From NCBI GenBank assembly GCA_963377175.1, contig CAUJNA010002779.1:1681882-1745881 (forward strand): a stretch of DNA of 64,000 nucleotides, given 5' to 3'. The notes under the pieces were generated by a model. That model searched no databases and was not told the origin of the DNA. It saw only the letters and a list, made by a program, of their open reading frames with translations. Position 1 is the stretch's first letter. The number at the start of each line of letters is the position of its first letter. Source of the stretch: Effrenium voratum (lineage: Eukaryota > Sar > Dinophyceae > Suessiales > Symbiodiniaceae). Position numbers and translations under genes: made by a program. Shown here piece after piece: positions 46,394 to 52,016 of this stretch.

Positions 46394-49300
46394 GCAGGCA
46401 GGCAGTCAAGGGAAGAACAACGAATATAGGGCGGTCCAGGCAGGAACGTAACCTGCACCCTCAGAGCTCGGAACAAAAGCGCCTGGGTCAGAAAGTCGTC
46501 AAACCTCCCGCCAACTGAGGTGGGTGGATATACCGGGCTGTATTGACATTGACATCTACGTTTACATTTACCTTTACATTCACAGTAACACTCACATTAC
46601 GATTAGCATTTACATTACCTTAACATTAACAGTAGCACTAGCATTAACATTACATACATTCCATGCATGCATACATAAATATGTATGTATATGTGTCTCT
46701 ATGGAACCCCCCGCCATGGATCCACCGTCCGTCAGAAGTCTTGGGGAAAGCAGCAGAGCCAGGCGCCAAAAACAACCTGAAAGCTTCAGGCTCCAAACTT
46801 TTCCAGGCCATTGTGAAAGTTCAGTCACTTTGGATCTTCCTCTGTCCTATTTCTCACTCTGAGGTTTGGTCAGCCAAAGAACAAATAGTACAAATGTAAG
46901 CAAGTAACATTCTGGAGCCACTGGCCCAAAAGTCAAAAAAGCTACCAATGCCAAACAATAGTAACAATGGCAAAATACTCGAGCCAATACCCAAAAGTAA
47001 AAACACAAAACGCAAAAACAAGGAGCAAAACCGAAACAAATAAACAAAAAAGTACTCGATACTGTTCTAGAGCCAATGATCCAAAAGTCAAAAAATACGA
47101 GTAAATCTGTCAAGGCATGGCCAGAGCATAGTACTTCAAGGTCATGGGTTGAAAAACTTTAATGTTTTATTATGTTACTCTTTTACTTTTGGGTTGTTGA
47201 CTCCCGAATCTTACTTGTTAACTTCTTTTCACTTCGTGTCTTGTTGTATTTTCCTTTTTAAACTTTGTTGAGTGGTTACCTCTTTGTTTGGGTCAGTGGC
47301 TCTATCGTTTTAAGTGTTGTGTTTTCCCTTTTTTTAACGTGTTTACTTTATTACTGTTGGCTCCAATATAGCTGTTATGTTTGCATCTTTCGAACAAAAC
47401 CTCAGCTCAGAAACAGGACAAAAAAGGATTTCGGGTTTAGGGTTCAGATTATTATTAACTCACGCTTATATCAATCGGACTTATGTCTTGTAGATCTTTA
47501 ACAAACAAAGTGTTTGTTCCAATAAACTCACTGCTGTCTTGCGTTATCTTTTTTCTGCCTAGAATCCAAAAAGAATTAGATAAGGATTTAAATAAATATC
47601 ACATAGATGTGTCGTCTTTTCCAGGATTCTGTTCTTCAGTGGTCTAATTAAAATTCAAAACTAATAGAAAAAGATTCTAATAGCTTGTTTAAACAGGTGT
47701 TTAATTGGAATTATTATTTCAAGTTAGAGTCTAAAAAGGTGTCCTTTTCCAGGATGATTTGTCCAAATTTCTAATTAGAATTTGAATAGGAAATAAAAGT
47801 TTGTTGGATTTAAAGATGAGTTCAGTAGAAATTCCTTTTCAATCATATTTCTACTTGGGATAATTGCTTCAAATTGGAATTTAAAGAGGACTTCTTTTCC
47901 CTGAATGTGTGTCTCATTTCATAATTGTAATCTGATTAACATTTAACAAGGACATAAATCTAGTAGAATGCATAACTTTAAACAGAACTTAAGCAGGATT
48001 TGTTTTTTCAAATAAATTGTTTAAGGGCAGTTCCTTGCTTGGGATGAGCTGATGTGGTCAAGTCGCCTGGAGCAATCCAAATAAAACAACTGCATTATCG
48101 GTGTATGTATAATGTATATATATATATCATATACATATACATATATATATATATATACACACAGATGTTTGTGCCTGTGTGTATGTGTGTGTGTACTCAC
48201 GTAAGTGTGTATGCGTGTGTGTGTGTGTGTGGGTGTGTGGGCGTGTGTGAGGGTGTGTATGCATGTTTGTCTGTTTGCAAATCCCTACACATAAATATTT
48301 ACACGCAAACATTAGCAAGCACCCAGTGTGGCACGCTTGACCGAACACTAAGGAAGAACTAGAAATGCAGGAGGGCAGACATCCCAAGATCTGAAACAAC
48401 ACGCTCATGTTTCGTGAGAGTGATTGATTGTGTGGGGGGTCAGCAACGTAACGCACCCTTGGAATCAACACAGTGCAGTAAGGATTGAGAAGAAGTGCAG
48501 CTTCTTAAACAAAGCACGGCCGGCCCAAGGCATCCGGTGGATGAAAGGTAAGCCGGCTGGCAAACCCGGGCATGCGCCAAGCCAACCAGCCAACCTCCAG
48601 CCCCAGCCCAGGCTCCATCTCAAACGAGCCATCCTTCGCCATCACCTGCATCACCTCAGGGAAAACATTTCGTGGCCACAGCCTCCATTTGGCGCAAGAC
48701 AAATGGCCCGACAGAAACAGAAAGCCCAAAAACCGATGGCAGTTTCCCCTGGGGTTCTGATGGTTTCTGGAAAGAAGGATCCCTGGAAAGAATGGGGAAG
48801 TGTCCCCTAGAGGAATGGGTTTCTGGTCGATACCTTTGTAGCCAGATTTAAACAGTCCCAAGAGAATCATCTAGGCCTGACAAGCTTTACTCACCCTGTG
48901 ATCGACCAATAGATCTGACCTGAAGATGTAGCCTTGGGTTCCCATTTTGCGATTTTGTGGGTCCAAAAGGTAGAAGCACCTTTCGTTGGGTCCCGTGGGC
49001 CGTTGATTCTTGGCGGTGAGTTTATCTGGTGGAAGTGCCGAAGCAGCATCCAGCCCGAAGGCCGGTCGCCTCCACATTGTACTCGATGTTTTCAGACAAG
49101 TGCTGCGCGTAGTCTTCCAAATACCTTCGCTTCTGTGGAAGACAAGAACGACATGCAAATGTCCCTCCCCCTTTCAAGCGCACCGAAGGAACTGCATGCA
49201 TGTTAAATATCTCTCTCTCTCTCTCTCTTTTCTCTTTCTCTCTTTCTCACTGTAGCTTGCTCTTGTAATTATCCGGTGAAACAAGTCAGCCTGAAGCGCG

Positions 49301-51463
49301 CACCTGTGCTGAATCGAATGAAAAACACACACAAACACTGCATTCAGCACTTGATCTTGTCATGGCTGGCCAATGAAACTAAGCTACTGAGCCAGCACAT
49401 CAGCGTGCGGGTATAACTCCGTGGTTCTTGCCTGGCTTCTGTCCATGCAGACTGACAAGCTGTTCGACTCGTTTGCGTTCATAGGGCCAAGTCGCTCCGA
49501 AGCGACAAAACACAAAGCAATGCGGCGTGCTCACAAAAAGCGAGTTCCGCCAAGAACTCTGCAAGACTAGATCGGAGCCCATTCGACAGTGTAAAAGACT
49601 GTGCCAGTTCTCCAATCTTATATTGAACATGGCAAATTGGGCCCAATGATAGCCTCCAAGCAGCTGATCCGTGTATCCATCAATTGCTAGCATTGGAGTG
49701 GACTGCTGGCATGCCAGTGTAATGATGCAAAGGATGCAAGTGATGCTTGCAATGTTAGTCATGATGATGCGCCAGTGGCGGAAATAAAGGCAGGTGATGC
49801 CGCAAAATGCCACTGGTGATGCTTGAAGGTGAGAATGACTGCTCGAAAGAATGCAAAGTGAAGCTGCCAAATCATGCTGCAGGCAATGAGGCCAGCATGC
49901 ACAAACATCATCTATGGCTACCTGCAGCCTAGCTGCCGTCATGGGAGCCAGATCAAGCGCATCTGCCAGGGCCAAAACCATCTCACACAGCGTGCCAAAA
50001 CCATGCGAGCAGCTCTGCCAAATCTCCACAAAAGTTCATACAAGTATGGCCTTGGCGATCCCTGCCTGTGCCAAGCAGGGAGTTCCAGTCATGGCGCATG
50101 CGGAACTCCGCCCCACCGCCGCGCACGTGGCGCTTGTTGAGGCCTCTAGGCACTTCAGAGCACTATTCAGCCCGGGAACACTTGGGTGTGGGTCAAAAAT
50201 AGGGCAACCCTAATATAGAACCTTGGTAAATGGAAATATAGACTAAAACCTGCGGTTCCCTGGTGGTTTAATTTTGACCCATACCCACTTGGGGACCTAT
50301 GAGAATACTCTGGTTTTCAATGCCTCCACAAGTGTTCCAAAGGCCCGAAGCAGGAAACGACCCTCACTTGCTCAAAGCTCGAAGGTGTGTTGATGGCTAC
50401 CTCGCAACCCATGTGAGAGAGAGTCTCTAGAGAGAAGTGCGAGAGAGTCTCTAGAGAGAAGTGCCACACTGGGATACCGGGCTTTTTCAGACACGTTTAC
50501 ACAGCTGACTCTGGCGGATGGCAGAAGGAAGCACTGGAGGTTCAAGTTCGGCCAGGTTGCTGATCAGCAAGCGGTGGATGGGAAAGCGCCGAAAAAAGCT
50601 TCCAGCTGTGCTGCTTCTTTCAAAAATCGCCTCGGCTCCAGAAATGCGGAGGGATGCGCACTTCAAGAAGGCTTCACTTCAAGGAAGCTTCACCAAAAGT
50701 GTGTGATGCTCTATGAAAGCCATGTGAGACCAAGCTGGCTTGACTTGGCCCTTTAAAAACAACCAGCCAGGATGCGAAGCTTCCCAGCGCGGGGTCCTGT
50801 CGCAGCTAAAAAGTCCGATTCAAAAACTGGTCAAAGAGTGGCCACTGTCTCAAGATCCTCTCACTTCTGACTCTGTCCCAGGTCCTTGGACAAGAAGTGC
50901 CCCAACCTCAGCTTCTGTGACCGGGCACTTTGGAGCATTGTTGCAAGTCCTCCCACCCCAAAACAGGCTCAGCCCGGGAACCCAAAAGCAACCCAATATC
51001 AGTGCAAGTCCGCCCCAGATCCGTCCCCCGCTGCACGCGCGCCCAGTGAACGTGCTCTGTGGCGAGCGCGCGGGCGTGCGCTCGCACCCCGTCCACCGTC
51101 TGCGTCTCCGGCATCGCTCCCTTGCATCCCAGATCCTGTCCACCCGACCAGCCGTCACGTCTCCCCAGCAACGCTCTGCCCCGGATCCCATCCACCTGCT
51201 GCGTCTTCCCAGCACCGCTCTGCCCTGGATTCCCGCTCCGCCCTACATCCGTCCACCGGCGCCGCTCCGCCCTGGATCCACATCATCATCTCCAAAAACC
51301 TTGCTCCCCACTTCCCTTGGCAACCTAAACTAAAACCCAAGCATCAGAGGTACTGTTGGGAAACTTCGAATTGTTGACCAGCACCCTTGCGGCGAAACAC
51401 GACCCGGCCAGTAAGCTGAGGTGCTGCAGCCCAGCAGGCCCTGCGCCCACGATGCAAAGCTGC
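24434..51463 (-). CDS. FOXRED2: FOXRED2/ERFAD-like FAD-dependent oxidoreductase gene (about 27 kb, 19 exons placed)
   Basis: A multi-exon flavoprotein gene read right to left. Exons placed by eye: 51404-51463, 50553-50630, 50066-50143, 49070-49132, 48595-48654, 46068-46151, 34295-34356, 34053-34155, 31733-31856, 28188-28326, 27938-28020, 27680-27778, 27365-27425, 27159-27258, 25621-25666, 25341-25435, 25035-25095, 24789-24854, 24434-24540. They total 1569 nt, about 523 codons. FOXRED2 in animals is an ER flavoprotein linked to ER-associated degradation; that role is only family knowledge here. Diagnostic motifs in order: CIVGAGPAGLQ (FAD dinucleotide fold), SFFRRFPIHRLLIS, FRMRHDWNSLL, RVVLASGLLP, VWGFGNAAHE (NAD(P)-type glycine motif), DVVVRCLGW, PGLYFAG, GRDYRRSAGGFIHGFRY, RVNEAAGPYQMFG. 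Missing: the start, about 6 residues after exon 1, one exon between 49.13 and 50.07 kb, and the C-terminus. The motifs are matched from memory. Confidence 0.88.
24601..24702. mobile_element. MITE family B copy (24.6 kb), in a FOXRED2-like intron
   Basis: GGTATGGGTTAAAAT at the left and CTATTTTTGACCCC at the right, with the interior TTTAGTCCTTGTTTCCATTTGCC. It fills much of the 248 nt intron 24541-24788. The ends are decayed and no exact target duplication is seen. Confidence 0.7.
26100..26965 (-). pseudogene. UBL + RCC1-type repeat relic (copy 2), inside an intron
   Basis: Read on the minus strand: AMKVDVQLPSGHSCSMEV near 26.86 kb, then VQLGKLAAILQAFALHDQW, then RCC1-like units (HIQAT.GAFAAILDSGAVVTWG and NVRHIQA) in shifting frames to about 26.15 kb. 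It has the same order as the copy at 1-1283 but is more broken. It lies wholly within the 1.49 kb intron 25667-27158 of the FOXRED2-like gene and on the same strand. Confidence 0.7.
29095..29152. repeat. (CT)n microsatellite
   Basis: About 58 bp of CT dinucleotides with one ATCT interruption. Confidence 0.95.
29160..31120. other. Intron/non-coding sequence, no confident exon
   Basis: Lies within the large intron between exons 28188-28326 and 31733-31856. A short (GT)n is at about 30,886-30,900 and a coding-like patch at about 30.13-30.24 kb is open on both strands. Nothing else recognised. Confidence 0.4.
31121..31252. repeat. (CCAG)n/(CCAA)n tetranucleotide array
   Basis: Alternating CCAG, CCAA, CGGC and CGAC tetramers. 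The QPASQPANRP and GWLVGWLAG frames are artefacts. Confidence 0.93.
31733..34356 (-). CDS. FOXRED2: Middle exons of the FOXRED2-like gene
   Basis: 34295-34356 reads GFVGLDLLTGYEDLPGSSMF and ends after GA, with a GA donor. Joined to 34053-34155 it gives FENKSALVWGFGNAAHETA, the expected glycine-rich second nucleotide-binding motif, and the exon runs to VSVTGRQ before a GT donor. 31733-31856 reads VLVGASPLRDSRRTVTMQI then YDSYLLKALDVKLP, like the YVG..R...LDSYLLKSLD stretch of FOXRED2. Phases agree at each junction, including the join from exon 46068-46151 across the 11.7 kb intron with the retroelement. The intron 31857-34052 contains a separate long ORF (next entries). Confidence 0.82.
32651..33942 (-). 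CDS. Nested 390-codon ORF, hypothetical protein, with one MITE-derived intron
   Basis: From ATG at 33942-33940 the frame runs to 33598, is interrupted by a 119 nt GT-AG intron (33479-33597), and resumes in phase 0 to a TAA at 32651-32653. That is 115 + 275 codons. Sample motifs: EEWFQILPDLLERGSWTVAC, KFDISFQLAPGSILVRPEA, RYRYVAVAQIPEDCFAMW, RTFDSIDGRRLSPHHCVVL. The long open frame and GC-rich codons argue for a real protein, but I recognise no domain. It lies in the same orientation inside the intron between exons 34053-34155 and 31733-31856 of the FOXRED2-like gene. That fits a retrogene or inserted gene, or alternative 3' exons of the host gene. An in-frame tandem repeat of MRPES (15 bp) is at the N-terminus. 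Confidence 0.6.
33475..33599. mobile_element. MITE family A, copy A3, acting as an intron (introner-like)
   Basis: The core 33481-33593 has the family A inverted ends. On the minus strand it is flanked by a perfect 6 bp direct repeat AGGTGG (plus-strand CCACCT at 33475-33480 and 33594-33599). The first copy gives the donor AAG|GTGGCT and the second gives the acceptor CCAG|GTGGAG. Removing 33479-33597 restores one open frame (FGK joined to VEEDAH). The element and its duplication account for the whole intron. Confidence 0.85.
34357..34771. other. Intron segment between FOXRED2-like exon and 5' LTR
   Basis: Contains GTT repeats, an 11-T run and a G-run at about 34,435-34,526, then C-runs (34,750-34,771) that form the retroelement target. 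No exon recognised. Confidence 0.6.
34772..35046 (+). repeat. 5' LTR of the copia element
   Basis: 275 bp, begins TGTGTTTGGTTCTCAGACC and ends GCAGTGGGCCTCA. About 97% identical to the 3' LTR. Contains a spliced-leader-like sequence at 34801-34819. Confidence 0.95.
34801..34819 (+). promoter_or_regulatory. Spliced-leader-like sequence in the 5' LTR
   Basis: CCGCAACATTTGGCTCAAG resembles the conserved dinoflagellate spliced leader: it starts CCG, and its 3' end CATTT-GGCTCAAG matches with one T missing, the last 11 nt being identical. The same sequence is in the 3' LTR (45775-45793). It may be a relic of trans-splicing or a mimic; function is inferred only. Confidence 0.5.
35052..35066 (+). 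other. Primer binding site
   Basis: TGGTAGCGGAGCGGG starts 5 nt after the LTR end. It begins with TGGT, the complement of the tRNA ACCA 3' end, and resembles the complement of initiator-Met tRNA, as used by many copia elements. Confidence 0.75.
35092..36600 (+). CDS. gag: Gag polyprotein (frameshifted)
   Basis: The frame opens at 35092 (MSSDGESFMEAYSSMAKNPG) and carries a capsid-like helical region (PSYDGKVSWFRYEELVDDW, YFKNTLKKYFLKGATNVYLY). It shifts frame near 35740, inside SGDNLIAHSYEMLK, and continues in a second frame from about 35745 to the TGA at 36600. The C-terminal part is acidic (EYEGEEGFWVEDEEGLEGF) and then very rich in Lys/Gly (GKGKGKKGKKGKSK). No CCHC zinc knuckle is visible in either frame; the GK-rich stretch probably replaces it for nucleic-acid binding. 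It would package element RNA in virus-like particles. Confidence 0.85.
36601..36770 (+). pseudogene. N-terminal part of aspartic protease, cut by the inversion
   Basis: After another frame change at about 36595 the plus frame reads APVINPQHNPTYAILNNGC then TRSMGSWHAIQRF. The position of the retropepsin D-(S/T)-G triad is occupied by N-N-G, so the catalytic Asp is lost in this copy. The match stops at about 36,768, where the inverted block begins; the protease C-terminus lies inverted near 38.07-38.15 kb. Confidence 0.7.
36768..38170 (-). pseudogene. Inverted block: protease C-terminus, integrase zinc domain and core
   Basis: Read on the minus strand from about 38,155: TTPPRSTNIDVLEQGTVPI then QMRNLYMTIEHTP (protease C-terminus), an acidic linker, then a frameshift at a C4 run near 37,700. 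Next comes HLQHHHMTTDQF ... ECEVCQAAKHA, the HHCC zinc-binding domain with its GAG-pre-integrase neighbourhood, then the core with VILDGATTLLTAEAVTTTQE and DQAFMTDTWEHFYQ. The core end ITPISLGPNTPWPNR at 36.84-36.89 kb runs on to MLSSIKAGTAPATLKN at about 36.77 kb. The plus strand resumes the same protein at about 38,178 with AAATVRNQTVTYGGVTPLE. The segment is therefore inverted in place, with breakpoints about 36,768 and 38,170. Confidence 0.88.
38178..38850 (+). CDS. Integrase C-terminal region (fragment)
   Basis: After the inversion the plus frame reads TYGGVTPLELAFGRRPADLI, then a helical Gln/Glu-rich segment and FYWQEDKSKIRSDGRKGGIW followed by LKGKVISIEGAMVGLDLG. This is the GKxxPxE-type C-terminal domain region of copia integrases, and it would bind DNA. 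A Ser/Lys-rich linker (KKKESSAPAPKPRSS) leads to the next domain in the same frame. Confidence 0.8.
38870..39450 (+). CDS. C5-cytosine-methyltransferase-like domain inside Pol
   Basis: In frame with the integrase C-terminus: GKIHVLEIFAGSARFSQCC (motif I, SAM binding), FDVMTSKG (acidic residue after strand 2), PDVILMAPVCGPWSNMQN (motif IV region; the Cys of the PC pair is present, written PVC), and RYFIIENPQTSRIW (motif VI region, the ENV Glu as ENP). The C-terminal part HFCAYGLKDPESGLRSLKPT resembles the distal lobe of such domains. Retrotransposon-borne cytosine methyltransferases have been reported in Symbiodinium copia elements (recalled, not checked). A frameshift at about 39,455 ends the frame, and LWYLRKQDQLAQVYPVQFC continues in the next one. 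Presumed role: methylating element or host DNA; activity of this copy is doubtful. Confidence 0.75.
39456..40460 (+). CDS. Linker region between methyltransferase and RT
   Basis: 39,456-39,963 is open and reads VYPVQFCQDLAHILLRYLQ, then YLLEDLFEPFTIKQVDI. No domain is recognised. After several frame changes, 40,185-40,427 is Pro/acid-rich then Lys-rich (SPSKKQKTGKKKKKPDDN), probably disordered and possibly a nuclear-localisation stretch. Confidence 0.55.
40760..41990 (+). pseudogene. Reverse transcriptase (broken)
   Basis: RT begins about 40,890: CKSWLDNEVFDLVDTRRIQ, NWVTGRWVLTLKRDKDGNF, KARWVLRGFQDKQ. Near 41,135 about 50 nt expected between QQTDS and KGWNIFHMD are missing and the frame shifts. 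The next frame gives FHMDLKKAFLHGEAYDQSR, MKKPAYGLNDAPRRWWNIL and the catalytic motif SLHVDDLLM (the usual Y of YVDD is H; both Asp present). A second frameshift sits in an A6 run at about 41,636, after which DCLFVGQRIQWKQDDKHGW continues. It would copy element RNA into DNA, but not as encoded here. Confidence 0.88.
41990..42651 (+). CDS. RNase H domain
   Basis: Same frame as the RT end. The four acidic residues are visible in GYPDASYRN (Asp), TTVAELHGLMRCYGSAL (Glu), IRTDANNLVTTAS (Asp) and SEDCLADSLTK (Asp). The frame ends at TGA 42649-42651 after FAYWGTWA. It degrades RNA in the RNA-DNA hybrid during reverse transcription. Confidence 0.85.
42747..43391 (+). CDS. Extra 3' ORF, acidic/proline-rich N-terminal part
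   Basis: Open frame of 214 codons after the RNase H stop. A short hydrophobic/helical start (MMFGRSSAAAPVPKPM) is followed by acid-rich DYDPDSDDDDSDEEGHPPAG and Pro/Lys-rich KPAPKNILDEETESDNHPGD, then DRWFVTYGSD. No family recognised; probably disordered. It connects by frameshift to the next ORF. Copia elements normally end soon after RNase H, so the region is an accessory gene. Confidence 0.6.
   Translation: MNLKKYVSASAATFGLQPIRPLQSCMLDHFEDMPILNMMFGRSSAAAPVPKPMIKRRASPLKESPARDEEDETSDCPMEQVADENPSASQQPENVNMEQVDYDPDSDDDDSDEEGHPPAGRPTSKAMPHPKLVPKSPPPALRLVSKVKPAPKNILDEETESDNHPGDRPALPRRPVMRPVLTSNDRWFVTYGSDTTSASRRNPYTQDLSEIQNS
43400..44672 (+). CDS. Extra 3' ORF with possible KptA/Tpt1-like RNA 2'-phosphotransferase domain
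   Basis: First frame to about 44,160: FLNFVYEYYRECSTILDVN, a helical region, then RSFSGCLRHDPRHGI, GPDGSVELCDALTC, GKSRFEIAFVL and PIRLQGHRNQ. KptA/Tpt1 proteins carry, in this order, a winged-helix LS..LRH.P, G.V.L..L, D.K.RF and IRA.QGHS; the Arg-His pair and later Arg are catalytic in the family. The second frame continues to 44,672 with GRDKEIVVLHIEQSDEFRGM, comparable to the family's VVL.VD C-terminal part. Tpt1 removes a 2'-phosphate from spliced tRNA; here it could act on element RNA ends. The match is by motif order only and a frameshift lies inside, so moderate to low confidence. Confidence 0.4.
44675..45384 (+). CDS. 3' end of the accessory region, unknown
   Basis: Short frames 44,675-44,860 (VFNPANGLVNILMRAYQRLW) and 45,001-45,384. 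The latter is Lys/Gln/Tyr-rich (QAWTPQEYKDYNKQCGHQKQ, NDYGDYGSQSDSSSRW) and looks disordered. It may be the tail of the same accessory protein after frameshifts. Confidence 0.4.
45746..46023 (+). repeat. 3' LTR of the copia element
   Basis: 278 bp, TGTGTTTGG...GGGCCTCA. The purine-rich GGAGATCAAAAGAAA at 45,719-45,733 is a weak polypurine-tract candidate, 12 nt away from the LTR. The spliced-leader-like sequence is at 45775-45793. The element's GGCTACGGC triplicate at 45,634-45,681 lies just upstream. Confidence 0.95.
46068..51463 (-). CDS. FOXRED2: N-terminal exons of the FOXRED2-like gene (FAD-binding part)
   Basis: 51404-51463 carries QLCIVGAGPAGLQHLSLLA after acceptor GTGCAG. 50553-50630 (26 codons, phase 0) carries AIFERSSTAGSFFRRFPIHR and then LLISNL. 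50066-50143 carries LNKRHVRGGGAEFRMRHDW and then NSLL, ending with donor CAG|GCAGGG. 49070-49132 carries YLEDYAQHLSENIEYNVE. 48595-48654 carries VMQVMAKDGSFEMEPGLGLE. 46068-46151 carries LARCGRVVLASGLLPQHPQ and ends CAG|GCGGGG, in the C-run where the copia element inserted. A family B MITE lies in the intron 50144-50552. The intron 46152-48594 holds the AT-rich island and hexamer array. The exact 5' edge of the 50066-50143 exon is uncertain by about 14 nt. Confidence 0.85.
46339..46405. repeat. (CAGA)n/(CAGG)n microsatellite
   Basis: GACA/CAGA tetramers with CAGG variants, within the intron 46152-48594. Confidence 0.95.
46540..46690. repeat. Degenerate hexanucleotide array (TTTACA/TTAACA/CATTGA)
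   Basis: About 20 six-base steps of the form (T/A)(T/A)NACAT with substitutions but hardly any length change (TTGACATTGACATCTACGTT..., later TTAACATTAACAGTAGCA). Confidence 0.75.
47100..48110. other. AT-rich island in a FOXRED2-like intron
   Basis: About 1 kb of markedly AT-rich sequence with no ORF of interest. Internal similarity suggests decayed tandem units of about 126 bp: TTTTCCAGGATTCTG near 47,618 and TTTTCCAGGATGATT near 47,745, each followed by CTAATTA(G/A)AATT. Confidence 0.6.
48110..48260. repeat. (TA)n and (GT)n microsatellites
   Basis: TA/CATA repeats to about 48,160, then GT/GTGTAT repeats. Confidence 0.95.
49207..49248. repeat. (CT)n microsatellite
   Basis: CT dinucleotides with TTTCTC interruptions, in the intron upstream of exon 49070-49132. 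Confidence 0.9.
50179..50293. mobile_element. MITE family B copy with 8 bp target duplication
   Basis: Flanked by CACTTGGG at 50179-50186 and 50286-50293. The core runs TGTGGGTCAAAAATAGGG ... TAATTTTGACCCATACC. It lies within the 409 nt intron 50144-50552 of the FOXRED2-like gene. Confidence 0.85.
51010..51285. repeat. Degenerate minisatellite (CGCTCTGCCCTGGATCC units)
   Basis: Imperfect units of roughly 40 bp share CAGCA(A/C)CGCTCTGCCC then TGGATYCCATCCACC. The Pro/Arg-rich frames on both strands follow from the repeat. Confidence 0.6.
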
Positions 51464-51509
51464 CTGCACCCAGGGTTATCGCGAAGGACATGGCCATCGG
51501 AAGTCAACA

Positions 51510-51620
51510 AAGGTGGCAATGGTCGAAATCCCGTGCCCCCAGTGAACAATCCCAATCCCCTCTAAAATAGACTAAAATGGGTGGTGCACCTGCCCCAAGA
51601 TGGTACCATTGGCTTTGGGG
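51510..51620. mobile_element. MITE family A, copy A4 (decayed)
   Basis: Interior CAGTGAACAATCCCAATCC and TAAAATGGGTGGTGCACC as in A3. The ends are weakened (CAATGGTCGAAAT, ACCATTGGCTTTGG). It lies just upstream of the first exon placed for the FOXRED2-like gene, probably in an intron. Confidence 0.7.
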
Positions 51621-51924
51621 CGAGTTCGCGCTCTCCGGCGACGCGAGGCCTGGTGTAGTTCAAGGCCATCCACGAAACTCAAAGCCTCACCCGATGGCCG
51701 CAGCGAAAACTGGCAACGCTGCATGCCCTTGGCTTTTGGATCCTGAAGCCACTGTTCGAGTGGGCCACATAAATCAAGTTGCGTTCAATCCCCCAGGCGT
51801 CTCCATGCGCGCTCTCCGCTCACTACTCCCCCGCCTTCGGCCAGCAAGGCGCATGGATGCGCACATGACCCGCAGTGACGCTCGGATGCACCGGGCGAAG
51901 GAGTCGCAAGACCCCCGTATCTAC

Positions 51925-52016
51925 AGGTGTCCTTTTTCGGAAAATAGATGTCCTTTGAACCACCACGTAAACCAGGGCCCTCTATTTGTCAACCAAATCA
52001 ACCAAAAAGGACACCT
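51925..52016. mobile_element. MITE family D, copy 2
   Basis: AGGTGTCCTTTTT and AAAAAGGACACCT ends, 92 bp, interior ACCAGGGCCCTCTATTT as in copy 1 at 20612-20715. Confidence 0.75.

Noticed and set aside
48880..48990. Minus-strand exon reading CFYLLDPQNRKMGTQGY
   Set aside because: It has an acceptor and a GTGAGT donor, but exons 49070-49132 and 48595-48654 join directly in the order expected for the protein, leaving no place for it.
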